Part shown: piece by piece, positions 1 to 4,956 of the stretch
How the letters are laid out: every line of letters starts with the position of its first letter
Position numbering within the stretch: the first letter of the stretch is position 1
From: a virus
Length of the DNA: 23,353 bases
Virus record (IMG/VR): IMGVR_UViG_3300042338_000574
Span: 1 to 23,353 of that record
Direction: 5' to 3' (one strand)
Position numbers and translations under genes: made by a program
Notes under the pieces: generated by a model
The model's database searches: none
What the model was told of the DNA's origin: nothing
Seen by the model: the letters and a program-made list of their open reading frames with translations, nothing else

Positions 1-52
1 CTCTAGCTAACCTGCAAAATTTAATTAATTAAATTTTGCAGGTTAGCTAGAG
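1..52. repeat. Perfect 52-bp palindrome at the left edge
   Basis: Bases 1-26 are the exact reverse complement of 27-52. The outer arms begin CTCTAGCTAACCTGC and the AT-only centre contains TTTAATTAATTAAA (20-33). The left arm is cut by the window start, so the real palindrome could be longer. There is no T-tract beside it, so it is not a normal intrinsic terminator, although it lies downstream of a leftward gene. It could be a hairpin telomere or telomere-resolution site, a large operator, or a fold-back assembly artefact at a contig end. The palindrome is certain; its role is open. Confidence 0.9.
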
Positions 53-143
53 TATCTAAAATAACTAATCTTATAATAAATATTATGTTAAATAGAGAAT
101 GTGTGTATATAATACTCATAGACGCGGAGTCTTTGGCGGAATC

Positions 144-602
144 TTATTTGGGGGAGGGGAGAGCAAGTACTTCTTCGTAGGCTTTGTAGGAAATCTCAAT
201 CCATCCTATTTCAAAGTCTACCCATCGCTTTTGTACTTCGAGGTGAGCTACTTGTTTGTCTTCTGCCATCAGGGAATCTAGGAAAGCTTTCTGGAGATTA
301 TCGATGTCAGGTTTGGATTGGTGGAATCGCCCATGGTGTAATTTTTTTTTCTTCTTTGACCAAGAGGGTGGGACTGGAAGAAAGAAAGTAATGGAGGCTC
401 CTACTGGGGGAAGGACGAATTGCTTAGATTTGGCTTCTGCGCATAAATCGACTTTATACTTATTATATTTCTCTAAACGCAGTAATCTGCTTAGGCCGGC
501 GGGACGTAATTTTTCTCTGGGTATCCTGAAGAAGATGGAGTCACCCTGAGTTGCCCTAACATGGGTCTGGGGTGTTATGTTAAGTATTACTTTCTTTGAC
601 AT
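144..602 (-). CDS. rusA: RusA-like Holliday junction resolvase
   Basis: A 152-residue protein with the RusA signature near its C-terminal third: HQSKPDIDNLQKAFLDSL (residues 94-111), then D115 in EDKQVAHL and K125. D99, D101, K105 and D115 line up with the metal-binding aspartates and lysine of RusA family members. RusA proteins are homodimers that cut four-way junctions symmetrically; in phages they resolve recombination or replication intermediates before packaging. At 152 residues it is somewhat longer than typical RusA (about 120), mainly at the N-terminus. Its start lies inside the 3' end of the RHH gene (23-nt overlap), so the two are co-transcribed leftward. The family call rests on motif recognition. 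Confidence 0.85.
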   Translation of the reverse strand: MSKKVILNITPQTHVRATQGDSIFFRIPREKLRPAGLSRLLRLEKYNKYKVDLCAEAKSKQFVLPPVGASITFFLPVPPSWSKKKKKLHHGRFHQSKPDIDNLQKAFLDSLMAEDKQVAHLEVQKRWVDFEIGWIEISYKAYEEVLALPSPK

Positions 603-732
603 TAGTTTTATCTTTTAAAGTTTTTAACAGAATAAATTCTACTGTCTTAGTTACCGACCATCTTTTTTTGTCTGCCAGTTTTATAAGTTTCTCATGAACT
701 TCTGGAGTTAGATAAATTGTTGTACGTTTCAT
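580..732 (-). CDS. Small ribbon-helix-helix DNA-binding protein
   Basis: This 50-residue ORF starts MKRTTIYLTPEVHEKLIKLA and continues through KRWSVTKTVEFILLKTL. The pattern is that of a CopG/Arc-type ribbon-helix-helix: a short N-terminal beta strand (RTTIYLT) with alternating polar residues that would contact DNA, then two helices with a Ser-containing turn between them. Such proteins bind palindromic operators as dimers and often repress their own operon. The 3' end overlaps the RusA start by 23 nt, so it is the first gene of that operon. A 12-bp palindrome, ATGTTATAACAT, lies just upstream at 761-772, consistent with autoregulation. Targets are inferred. Confidence 0.72.
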   Translation of the reverse strand: MKRTTIYLTPEVHEKLIKLADKKRWSVTKTVEFILLKTLKDKTNVKESNT

Positions 733-748
733 TATGATTCATTTTGAT

Positions 749-780
749 GCAAGATACATTATGTTATAACATTGTACAAC
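749..780 (-). promoter_or_regulatory. Probable promoter and operator of the RHH-rusA operon
   Basis: On the minus strand, TTG (in GTTGTACAAT, 780-771) is followed after 20 nt by TATCTTGC (756-749), a weak match to the Bacteroidetes -33/-7 pair. The 12-bp palindrome ATGTTATAACAT (761-772) lies between the two boxes, and the 8-bp palindrome TTGTACAA (772-779) covers the -33 element. A repressor bound here would block the promoter; the RHH protein is the obvious candidate. The -7 box is imperfect. Confidence 0.4.
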
Positions 781-791
781 TTTCTGTACAT

Positions 792-817
792 AAAAAAACC
801 TCCTTTTTTAAGGGAGG
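792..817 (-). terminator. Leftward intrinsic terminator
   Basis: CCTCC (799-803) pairs with GGAGG (813-817), and on the minus strand the stem is followed by a run of seven U. It lies 52 nt downstream of the leftward gene ending at 869 and separates that unit from the RHH-rusA promoter. Confidence 0.75.
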
Positions 818-868
818 CTAAGTCAAACGAGAAAACATCAACCGAACCATCTTGTTCCTATTGGATAA

Positions 869-1090
869 TTATTTTTTCTTTTTCATTGCTTTTAAAGCAT
901 ATCCGACTTTCTTTTCTTTTAAAGATGAAGCACCTCTGCTTTTGAATTGCGCTTGCATTGCGGCTCTACTTTTCTTTTCAAAGGCATCTTGGTCAGCTTT
1001 CTTAACTAAGCGTCCCATTTCGGTTCTTACCATGCCTTTTGGGGCTGGTTCTTGTGTATCGTAGTCTGTAGTAATTTGTTCTAATAACAT
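869..1090 (-). CDS. Small basic phage protein of unknown function
   Basis: A 73-residue, Lys/Ala-rich protein ending KAMKKKK, with no signal peptide or membrane segment. The stretch APKGMVRTEMGRLVKKADQD is followed by a predicted helical, positively charged region (FEKKSRAAMQAQFKSRG). I do not recognise a named family, though similar short basic proteins are frequent in phages of Bacteroidetes. It sits 4 nt downstream of the EF-hand protein gene, in one leftward unit with a promoter at 1277-1310 and a terminator at 792-817. Highly basic phage proteins of this size are often virion-associated or nucleic-acid-binding; that is only an inference here. Confidence 0.6.
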   Translation of the reverse strand: MLLEQITTDYDTQEPAPKGMVRTEMGRLVKKADQDAFEKKSRAAMQAQFKSRGASSLKEKKVGYALKAMKKKK

Positions 1091-1094
1091 ATCT

Positions 1095-1262
1095 TTATTT
1101 TTTTCTTAGCATTTTAAAATCTTCTGAGTCTATCTTGCCATTTTTATTGGCGTCTAACTTACTTTGATTGCCTTTTAAACCAGCCTTTGGTGCGCTTTTC
1201 TTTGCCATCTTTGATTCCATTGTAACTGGCTTTTTCATTGAATCCATCATGTTCTTGTACAT
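1095..1262 (-). CDS. Small protein with a single EF-hand-like loop
   Basis: A 55-residue protein whose C-terminus carries KLDANKNGKIDSEDFKMLR. The loop D37-x-N39-x-N41-G42-K43-I44 fits the calcium-binding EF-hand or dockerin-type consensus; loop position 12 is D48 rather than the usual Glu. The N-terminal half is Lys/Met-rich. I chose the ATG at 1262 rather than the upstream ATG at 1310 because a strong TATATTTG box (1277-1284) lies between them, so the longer form would not be transcribed whole. A single EF-hand would need to dimerise or sit on a partner. Phage particle or scaffold interaction is possible but not shown. The gene is first in a two-gene leftward unit. Confidence 0.65.
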   Translation of the reverse strand: MYKNMMDSMKKPVTMESKMAKKSAPKAGLKGNQSKLDANKNGKIDSEDFKMLRKK

Positions 1263-1276
1263 AAAGATAATTTTAC

Positions 1277-1310
1277 CAAATATACGAAATATTTTTTCCA
1301 CCATGACCAA
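1277..1310 (-). promoter_or_regulatory. Bacteroidetes-type promoter, leftward
   Basis: Minus-strand TATATTTG (1284-1277) is an exact TAnnTTTG box. A TTG at 1310-1308 lies 23 nt upstream. The box is 14 nt before the chosen ATG at 1262, giving a very short leader. Confidence 0.65.
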
Positions 1311-1607
1311 AATATATTAAAAATAATTCCGAAAAGTTCTACATCAATATCTCTTTGAGGGTACCCCTTATATATTTTTGGGGTGGCGTTTTTTGGGGTT
1401 GCGGTTATCTTGCACCCTGTACCCTTGCTTTTTGGTTGGTTGTCTTGTTCCTTGCTATCCCTTTACTGCTGTGGGTTTGGTGGGGTTGTGGTTTGGTTGG
1501 TATGGTCTTGCACTTGCATTGGTTTGGTAGGTGGTTTGGGTAGGTTTGTTTGTAGCTTGTTATGGGTGGGATAGGGGGGGGGATAGGTAAGGAAGTTAAC
1601 TTAATTA
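1311..1607. other. Gene-free, strongly G/T-rich stretch
   Basis: Between about 1365 and 1590 the plus strand is almost only G and T apart from scattered C/A, with many GGGG and TTGG runs and an uninterrupted run of nine G at 1574-1582. Open frames exist in two overlapping plus-strand frames but encode Trp/Gly/Leu/Cys-rich low-complexity sequence, so I do not call them genes; the minus strand has only tiny frames. A TATTTTTG box at 1373-1380 could start a rightward untranslated transcript. Possible roles are a G-quadruplex-forming element, a replication-related strand-asymmetric sequence, or a degraded region. Confidence 0.6.
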
Positions 1608-1651
1608 TTGTAGCTACATTGGTAAATTTGTCCTATCTTTGTAGCTACAAA
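1608..1651 (+). promoter_or_regulatory. Promoter with two identical palindromic operators
   Basis: TTGTAGCTACA occurs at 1608-1618 and again at 1639-1649, exactly 31 bp apart; the second copy is part of a 14-bp palindrome TTTGTAGCTACAAA (1638-1651). TATCTTTG (1634-1641) is an exact -7 box and overlaps the second operator, while the TTG of the first operator (1608-1610) is placed as the -33 element, 23 nt upstream. The ATG of the downstream gene is 18 nt after the box. This layout suggests cooperative repression, probably by the RHH-like product of that gene. Confidence 0.75.
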
Positions 1652-1659
1652 ATATTTAT

Positions 1660-1935
1660 ATGGCAAAAAGCAAACCAATTGGGGTTAGATTTGACTTAAA
1701 TAAGTTGAATATGATTCAAAAAGAGCAGAATTTGACATCGGCGCAATCTGTGTTAAATTATTTAATGGATAATTATGGCGAAAAGCAAATTAAAAGAGGC
1801 GCTCCTTTTAAGAATATGCCTCCTTACGACACAGCTGCCCCAAATTTGGAGGAAATAGCTAATTACCTACCAACGCCCCCTGAAAATTTAAAAGGTCTAG
1901 ATTTGTCTATATGGAAGTCTGAGAATTGGAAATAA
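1660..1935 (+). CDS. RHH-like regulator, probably autoregulated
   Basis: A 91-residue protein. The first 40 residues, including KPIGVRFDLNKL and then LTSAQSVLNYLMDNY, have the strand-helix-turn-helix layout of ribbon-helix-helix proteins, with GVRFDL as the DNA-contacting strand. After a basic linker (KQIKRGAPFK) the C-terminal half is Pro/Leu-rich (PPYDTAAPNLEEIANYLPTPP) and may be an oligomerisation or effector tail that I do not recognise. The gene follows directly on a promoter whose -33 and -7 boxes are each covered by a copy of TTGTAGCTACA, the classic arrangement for autorepression by a dimeric repressor. Two tiny basic proteins follow on the same strand. RHH assignment is from pattern only. 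Confidence 0.6.
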   Translation: MAKSKPIGVRFDLNKLNMIQKEQNLTSAQSVLNYLMDNYGEKQIKRGAPFKNMPPYDTAAPNLEEIANYLPTPPENLKGLDLSIWKSENWK

Positions 1936-1951
1936 TTCGTATCTTAGTGGT

Positions 1952-2107
1952 ATGAAAAGTAAATTAAAAATGATGAAGCGAGCAGATGGCTCGTATTCTC
2001 CACGCGGTTTATGGGACAATATTCGTGCTAACAAAGGAAGTGGTAAAAAACCAACTGCCGAAATGTTAAAGCAAGAAAAGAAAATTAAATCAGAAGAAAA
2101 GAAATAG
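1952..2107 (+). CDS. Small Lys-rich phage protein
   Basis: A 51-residue ORF starting MKSKLKMMKRADGSYSPRGL, with GLWDNIRANKGSGKKPT in the middle and a helical Lys/Glu tail. It holds 13 Lys and 3 Arg and no hydrophobic segment. The core DGSYSPRGLWDNIRANKGSGKKPTxEML is, from my recollection, a recurrent motif in small uncharacterised phage proteins, which supports it as a real gene. It lies 16 nt after the RHH-like gene and 2 nt before the next basic protein, so the three form one operon. Abundant basic phage proteins of this kind are often found in virions; no function is established here. Confidence 0.65.
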   Translation: MKSKLKMMKRADGSYSPRGLWDNIRANKGSGKKPTAEMLKQEKKIKSEEKK

Positions 2108-2109
2108 TT

Positions 2110-2394
2110 ATGGCTGGAGCTTGGCAACGTAAAGAAGGCAAAAACGAAAAAGGTGGGTTAAACGCTAAAGGTCGTGCGTCTTATAATGCAGAAACTGGTG
2201 GCAATTTAAAAGCTCCGGTTAAGTCTGGTGTTAATCCTCGTAGAGTTTCTTTTGCAGCTCGCTTTGCTGGTATGCTTGGAGCTATGAAAAAACCTAATGG
2301 CGAACCAACAAGGAAAGCATTAGCATTAAAAGCTTGGGGTTTTGGTAGCGTTGAAGCTGCTCGCAAGTTTGCTAATACTCATAAAAAATCTTAG
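2110..2394 (+). CDS. Small basic phage protein (DUF6321-like)
   Basis: A 94-residue protein beginning MAGAWQRKEGKNEKGGLNAK. The N-terminal block (W-Q-R-K-E-G-K-N-x-K-G-G-L-N-x-K-G-R-x-S-Y-N, residues 5-26) and the later FAARFAGMLGAMKKP block resemble a family of short basic proteins found in many unrelated tailed phages, which I recall as DUF6321. The C-terminal RKALALKAWGFGSVEAARKF is predicted helical. Function is unknown; several members are thought to be small virion components. The gene is last of the rightward unit, and its stop codon overlaps by 4 nt the end of the convergent nuclease-like gene. Confidence 0.68.
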   Translation: MAGAWQRKEGKNEKGGLNAKGRASYNAETGGNLKAPVKSGVNPRRVSFAARFAGMLGAMKKPNGEPTRKALALKAWGFGSVEAARKFANTHKKS

Positions 2395-2789
2395 ATAGTG
2401 TTTTCATCGTTTTGACTTAATAATGCTAAATCTTTTAGCAATCTTATTAGTGGTATTAAAAGCCCATCAGAAGTATTATTATCTCCTCCTTTTATTTTAA
2501 ATTCGTTATTTTTATAATATACTCTACATACTTTTTTTAATAATTCGGTTGGCAATATAATAGCAGTATCAATCATATCCATTCTGTATATCCAATAATT
2601 AGCTGTAGTAGTAGCTAATCCGCTTGGTTTATCTCTTGACTTATATTCAATAAATAAATTACCAGTTTTATGGATAAGCCTATCACTTTTAACTTCAATA
2701 AGCTTACCATCTTTAAATAAAATATTAAGCCAATTTTCTGCTATTTCTCCAAAATTTAAATCATGGGTAAAACTTGAAGAGTATTTCAT
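2391..2789 (-). CDS. PD-(D/E)XK-like nuclease, small
   Basis: A 132-residue protein. E15, E32-V-K34 with D36, and E48-Y-K50 lie in a layout typical of the PD-(D/E)XK nuclease fold: a helix with a Glu, then two adjacent strands each carrying acidic and Lys residues. The stretch GNLFIEYKSRDKPSGL followed by TTTANYW resembles small phage endonucleases whose motif reads IEYxxRxKPSG with a nearby YW. A role in DNA processing together with the exonuclease two genes upstream is plausible. It is the last gene of the leftward operon from 4358 and converges with the gene ending at 2394 (4-nt overlap). Family by motif only; substrate unknown. Confidence 0.6.
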   Translation of the reverse strand: MKYSSSFTHDLNFGEIAENWLNILFKDGKLIEVKSDRLIHKTGNLFIEYKSRDKPSGLATTTANYWIYRMDMIDTAIILPTELLKKVCRVYYKNNEFKIKGGDNNTSDGLLIPLIRLLKDLALLSQNDENTI

Positions 2790-2792
2790 TTG

Positions 2793-3071
2793 TTAAATTT
2801 TAACTTCCTTTTGTTGATTTAGAATTTCTTTTCCTTTATCTGATAATGGTCTAGCATATATTCTTAATTTCTTTTGTGTAGTTGGGCATACAAAAGTTAA
2901 ACCTGCATCTAGATAAGATTTTATTATTAATTCTAAAACTCCATCAGCATCTTCACTTGCGCCAATTACATGAGGTTCATCATAATCAAATTGCATACAG
3001 AAATCGCATCCGTTTAATGGTTCTGCATTTTGCGGAAGGTTTAATTGTTTTTCTTTTTTAGATTTTGCCAT
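2793..3071 (-). CDS. Hypothetical protein, 92 residues
   Basis: I do not recognise this protein. After a charged N-terminus (MAKSKKEKQLNLPQ) come C-D-F-C and, later, F-V-C-P-T-T-Q-K-K, which could hold one metal ion or be coincidental; the middle (SEDADGVLELIIKSYLDAGLTF) is probably an alpha/beta segment. An upstream ATG at 3098 would add nine residues and deepen the overlap with the exonuclease gene to 41 nt, so I use the ATG at 3071, which leaves a 14-nt overlap. It sits between two predicted nucleases in the same operon, so a role as a small accessory factor for recombination is possible but not shown. Confidence 0.6.
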   Translation of the reverse strand: MAKSKKEKQLNLPQNAEPLNGCDFCMQFDYDEPHVIGASEDADGVLELIIKSYLDAGLTFVCPTTQKKLRIYARPLSDKGKEILNQQKEVKI

Positions 3072-3786
3072 TATTAAAGTTTTTGTGGGTGTTTTCAATA
3101 TCTTGTAAAAATTCTCTTGCTTTTTCTACTTTTTGCTCAATGCGTAAAATATCATCTTCGTTTCTATTAACTTCAAACATAAGTATTCTTTCTTCCATAG
3201 CTATATCATCAAACTTCATGTTTAATTCTAACTTCATAGCTTCTCTTACAAACTCTGGGCTTTCTTCTGAAATTACATCTAGCTTTTTTAGTAAATAATA
3301 CTTCTCTTGTTGGATAATATTATCTGGTGTATTTACAAGGCAATAAGCAATGGTAGCTTTGGTTTTACCCGTAAGCCACATATATGACATCATTTGCCAA
3401 TAGTATAAATTATCAAGTTTATCTGGGATATTACCTAAGAATGTCCATAGGTCATAGCTAGATTTAATATCAATAATTCCATCATCAATAATATCTGGTA
3501 ACCCTGTTATGTATTTATTTAAAAATCTTTCCGTATTTTTAGCAAAAGGTTTTTTTAAGAACATAGACAATAAATCAATCGATTCTTGCTCTACTTCAAT
3601 TCCTTTTTTCATTTGCTTTGTTTGAATATCTTTACTCCTATTATACTTATTAGAAATATAAACATCAAGCAAATGTCTTTGTGCGGTCTTAGAAAGCAAC
3701 CCAGCTTCTTTGTCCGCTTTGGTTACTGGTTCGGTCATTATATATCCTACAGAGCTTGCTCTGATTAGTGTTTCATTCCAATTCAT
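3058..3786 (-). CDS. YqaJ/RecB-type phage exonuclease
   Basis: A 242-residue PD-(D/E)XK nuclease. Motifs in order: GIEVEQESIDLL with E64 (residues 62-73), ITGLPDIIDDGIIDIKSS with D98 and D106-I-K108 (93-110), then YYWQMMSYMWLTG with Q131 and Y135, the QxxxY motif typical of the RecB/Cas4/lambda-exonuclease clade. The last 60 residues are a charged coiled-coil-like helix (MEERILMFEVNRNEDDILRI region). Such enzymes resect double-stranded ends for single-strand annealing. No obvious annealing protein (Beta, RecT or Erf) is seen next to it, so either one of the small upstream proteins or the SSB serves, or the partner lies outside. Third gene in the leftward operon. Confidence 0.82.
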   Translation of the reverse strand: MNWNETLIRASSVGYIMTEPVTKADKEAGLLSKTAQRHLLDVYISNKYNRSKDIQTKQMKKGIEVEQESIDLLSMFLKKPFAKNTERFLNKYITGLPDIIDDGIIDIKSSYDLWTFLGNIPDKLDNLYYWQMMSYMWLTGKTKATIAYCLVNTPDNIIQQEKYYLLKKLDVISEESPEFVREAMKLELNMKFDDIAMEERILMFEVNRNEDDILRIEQKVEKAREFLQDIENTHKNFNNGKI

Positions 3787-3788
3787 AG

Positions 3789-4151
3789 TTATAAAGATTT
3801 ATGTTTAGCATTATAAGATTCCAATACCTCTGGATTATTTTTAGCCATTAATTCCCAAGCTCTTAACTCTTCTTTAGTATTGCAGGCATTTATAAACTCT
3901 ATTGTTTTTTCAGCTAAAGATTTTTTAGATTGAGTAGGAATAATTTCATCAGGTATCTCTTGGTAAAATTCATTTAAATCCTTTAATTTAATTACATTTT
4001 GCTTGTGATACTCTTCCACAAGCTCTCTTGCATAGTCAAGGGCTTTAGTAGCAGATTCACCCTCATTGAGAGCAAATTCAACGCCAATTTTTTCAGAAGA
4101 ATAGTTTCCTAAGTTAAATGTTCTAGTGTAGTTAATCGTTTGTATATGCAT
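3789..4151 (-). CDS. Conserved-looking hypothetical protein, 120 residues
   Basis: The N-terminal 50 residues (INYTRTFNLGNYSSEKIGVE, then a helix ALDYARELVEEYHK) have a pattern, LGNY-x-x-E-K-I, that I recall from small proteins encoded near phage recombination genes, but I cannot attach a function. The C-terminal part (SLAEKTIEFINACNTKEELRAWELMAKNNPEV) is predicted all-helical and resembles short helical tails that bind partner proteins. No Cys clusters or membrane segments. It lies 2 nt upstream of the exonuclease gene, so the two are probably translationally coupled and may act together. Confidence 0.62.
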   Translation of the reverse strand: MHIQTINYTRTFNLGNYSSEKIGVEFALNEGESATKALDYARELVEEYHKQNVIKLKDLNEFYQEIPDEIIPTQSKKSLAEKTIEFINACNTKEELRAWELMAKNNPEVLESYNAKHKSL

Positions 4152-4160
4152 AATATTGGT

Positions 4161-4358
4161 TTATTTTATTCTGGTTACAGTAGTAGTGTTGTCAGTAGCT
4201 TTAATCTTAAATAATTTATCTTTGTGAGCATCTTTTTTCTTTAAATTGGATACCATAACCATTACGGAAGTATATGGGTTATCTAATCTAAGATGTTCGC
4301 CTAATGTTAAATCAGCAACCTTACTGGAAACTGAATCGGGGGAAATGCTTCTTGCCAT
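4161..4358 (-). CDS. Hypothetical protein, 65 residues
   Basis: First gene of the leftward exonuclease operon. The sequence has a short N-terminal region (MARSISPDSVSSKVADLTLG), a strand-rich centre (YTSVMVMVSNLKKK) and a polar C-terminus with TDNTTTVTRIK. It looks like a compact beta-rich protein, possibly DNA- or protein-binding, but I do not recognise it. The ATG lies 17 nt downstream of a TAATTTTG box (minus strand, 4382-4375). Confidence 0.55.
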   Translation of the reverse strand: MARSISPDSVSSKVADLTLGEHLRLDNPYTSVMVMVSNLKKKDAHKDKLFKIKATDNTTTVTRIK

Positions 4359-4374
4359 GTTGTGTGTTTTGGAA

Positions 4375-4398
4375 CAAAATTAATTTAATTAATTTAAT
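4375..4398 (-). promoter_or_regulatory. Leftward promoter with AT-only operator
   Basis: Minus-strand TAATTTTG (4382-4375) fits TAnnTTTG. One base upstream on the minus strand is ATTAAATTAATTAAA (4398-4384), identical to two copies at 10323-10368 and one mismatch from a copy at 5811-5825. It would drive the exonuclease operon. The shared 15-mer suggests common control of several units. Confidence 0.6.
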
Positions 4399-4407
4399 TA
4401 AAAAAAT

Positions 4408-4436
4408 AAATTTAATTAAATTTTTGTATATATTTG
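4408..4436 (+). promoter_or_regulatory. Rightward promoter of the candidate sRNA
   Basis: TATATTTG (4429-4436) is an exact -7 box. Directly upstream is the 16-bp palindrome AAATTTAATTAAATTT (4408-4423), a relative of the AT operator at neighbouring promoters. No clear -33 TTG is present. It is back-to-back with the leftward promoter at 4375. Confidence 0.55.
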
Positions 4437-4442
4437 TATCCG

Positions 4443-4506
4443 CATAAGACATAGTTAAAGGTTTAACTGGTATCGCTCCTAAGTTTCTACTTGGGAGCCT
4501 TTTTTT
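4443..4506 (+). ncRNA. Candidate small RNA, about 64 nt
   Basis: The start is inferred as 7 nt after an exact TATATTTG box; the end is a strong terminator. No start codon with a useful frame lies between. The transcript would fold into a short hairpin (AGTTAAA 4453-4459 with TTTAACT 4462-4468) and the terminator hairpin at 4475-4498. No gene lies upstream on this strand for about 2 kb, so the terminator has no other obvious client. Possible roles are a regulatory RNA, or a primer or activating transcript for the adjacent candidate origin. Confidence 0.5.
4475..4506 (+). terminator. Rightward intrinsic terminator
   Basis: GCTCCTAAG (4475-4483) pairs with CTTGGGAGC (4490-4498), nine pairs with one U-G wobble and a six-base loop, followed by a run of seven T at 4500-4506. 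Confidence 0.85.
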
Positions 4507-4626
4507 GTCATTTAGTCAAGTTATAGCTTTACGACAAGGGGCGGTCTGGTCAATCCCTAGCTTTACTTTGGGTGAAAGGTTTAAAAATGTGAACATTTGC
4601 GTAGTATAACTACTGACAATTAACAA

Positions 4627-4716
4627 ATTATGTCACAATTATTTAAAAATCAGTGACATATCTACCCTAATTATGTTACAATATTTTACATATTGAACCC
4701 TAACTATTTGACACAT
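4627..4716. repeat. Iteron-like repeats in the non-coding region
   Basis: ATTATGTCACAATT (4627-4640) and ATTATGTTACAATA (4670-4683) are near-identical direct copies; ACTATTTGACACAT (4703-4716) is a degenerate third (9 of 14). GTGACATA (4653-4660) is an inverted copy of TATGTCAC (4629-4636). The second and third copies are both preceded by ACCCTAA. Short repeats 33-43 bp apart in an AT-rich gene-free region are typical of initiator binding sites. Confidence 0.5.
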
Positions 4717-4718
4717 TA

Positions 4719-4879
4719 TGCATGAATATTCAGAAAAATTCATGCAGATGTTACCATTTTGGTTACGTTACCAAAATGGTTAAAGTTCGCTATTAGAGAA
4801 CTTATCGTTCACAAAAGTTACCTAATAAAACAACTTTGAGCCGTATTTGAGCGACAATCGGCTCATTTATGAACGATAA
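4719..4879. other. Dense hairpin array; candidate replication origin
   Basis: Within 161 bp there are six perfect inverted repeats: TGCATGAAT/ATTCATGCA (4719-4727/4738-4746), ACCATTTTGGT/ACCAAAATGGT (4753-4763/4770-4780), AAGTTC/GAACTT (4783-4788/4798-4803), and TTATCGTTCA/TGAACGATAA (4802-4811/4870-4879). The last pair encloses AAAGTT/AACTTT (4814-4819/4832-4837) and GAGCCG/CGGCTC (4838-4843/4859-4864), making a three-way-junction cloverleaf of 78 bp. It lies beyond the terminators on both sides, so it is probably not within an mRNA; DNA cruciforms or single-strand folds fit better. The upstream part (4508-4626) shows only a repeated AGCTTTAC. Confidence 0.55.
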
Positions 4880-4883
4880 AAAA

Positions 4884-4908
4884 CCCCATGTCATTCTAAA
4901 ACATGGGG
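4884..4908 (-). terminator. Leftward intrinsic terminator
   Basis: CCCCATGT (4884-4891) pairs with ACATGGGG (4901-4908); on the minus strand the stem runs into UUUUUU. It lies 48 nt after the stop of the NinG-like gene and ends that operon. Confidence 0.85.
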
Positions 4909-4956
4909 CTAAACTACTAAATCTACAAACTATGATAACCACCGTAAAAATATAAA

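Noticed and set aside
1-52. Intrinsic terminator for the leftward rusA unit
   Set aside because: The palindrome has no T-tract on the minus strand side and its centre is AT-only; length and perfection exceed what a terminator needs.
256-549. Plus-strand frame of 97 codons opposite the RusA gene
   Set aside because: The antisense RusA frame has clear catalytic motifs and a coupled upstream gene; this frame has no motif and is its shadow.
1355-1574. Two overlapping plus-strand frames of 62-63 codons in the G/T-rich island
   Set aside because: They encode Trp/Gly/Leu/Cys-rich low-complexity sequence in two frames at once, which follows from base composition and not from selection for a protein.
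1897-2127. Minus-strand frame of 76 codons opposite the small Lys-rich genes
   Set aside because: The plus-strand frames at 1952 and 2110 have family-like motifs and operon spacing; the antisense frame is hydrophobic noise with no promoter.
4508-4626. Possible tRNA near GGTCTGGTCAATCCC
   Set aside because: No acceptor stem, anticodon arm and T-loop could be built together; the T-loop consensus is absent.
4627-4716. CRISPR-like array
   Set aside because: The repeats are only 14 bp, degenerate and unevenly spaced, with no constant spacer size and no cas gene; iterons fit better.
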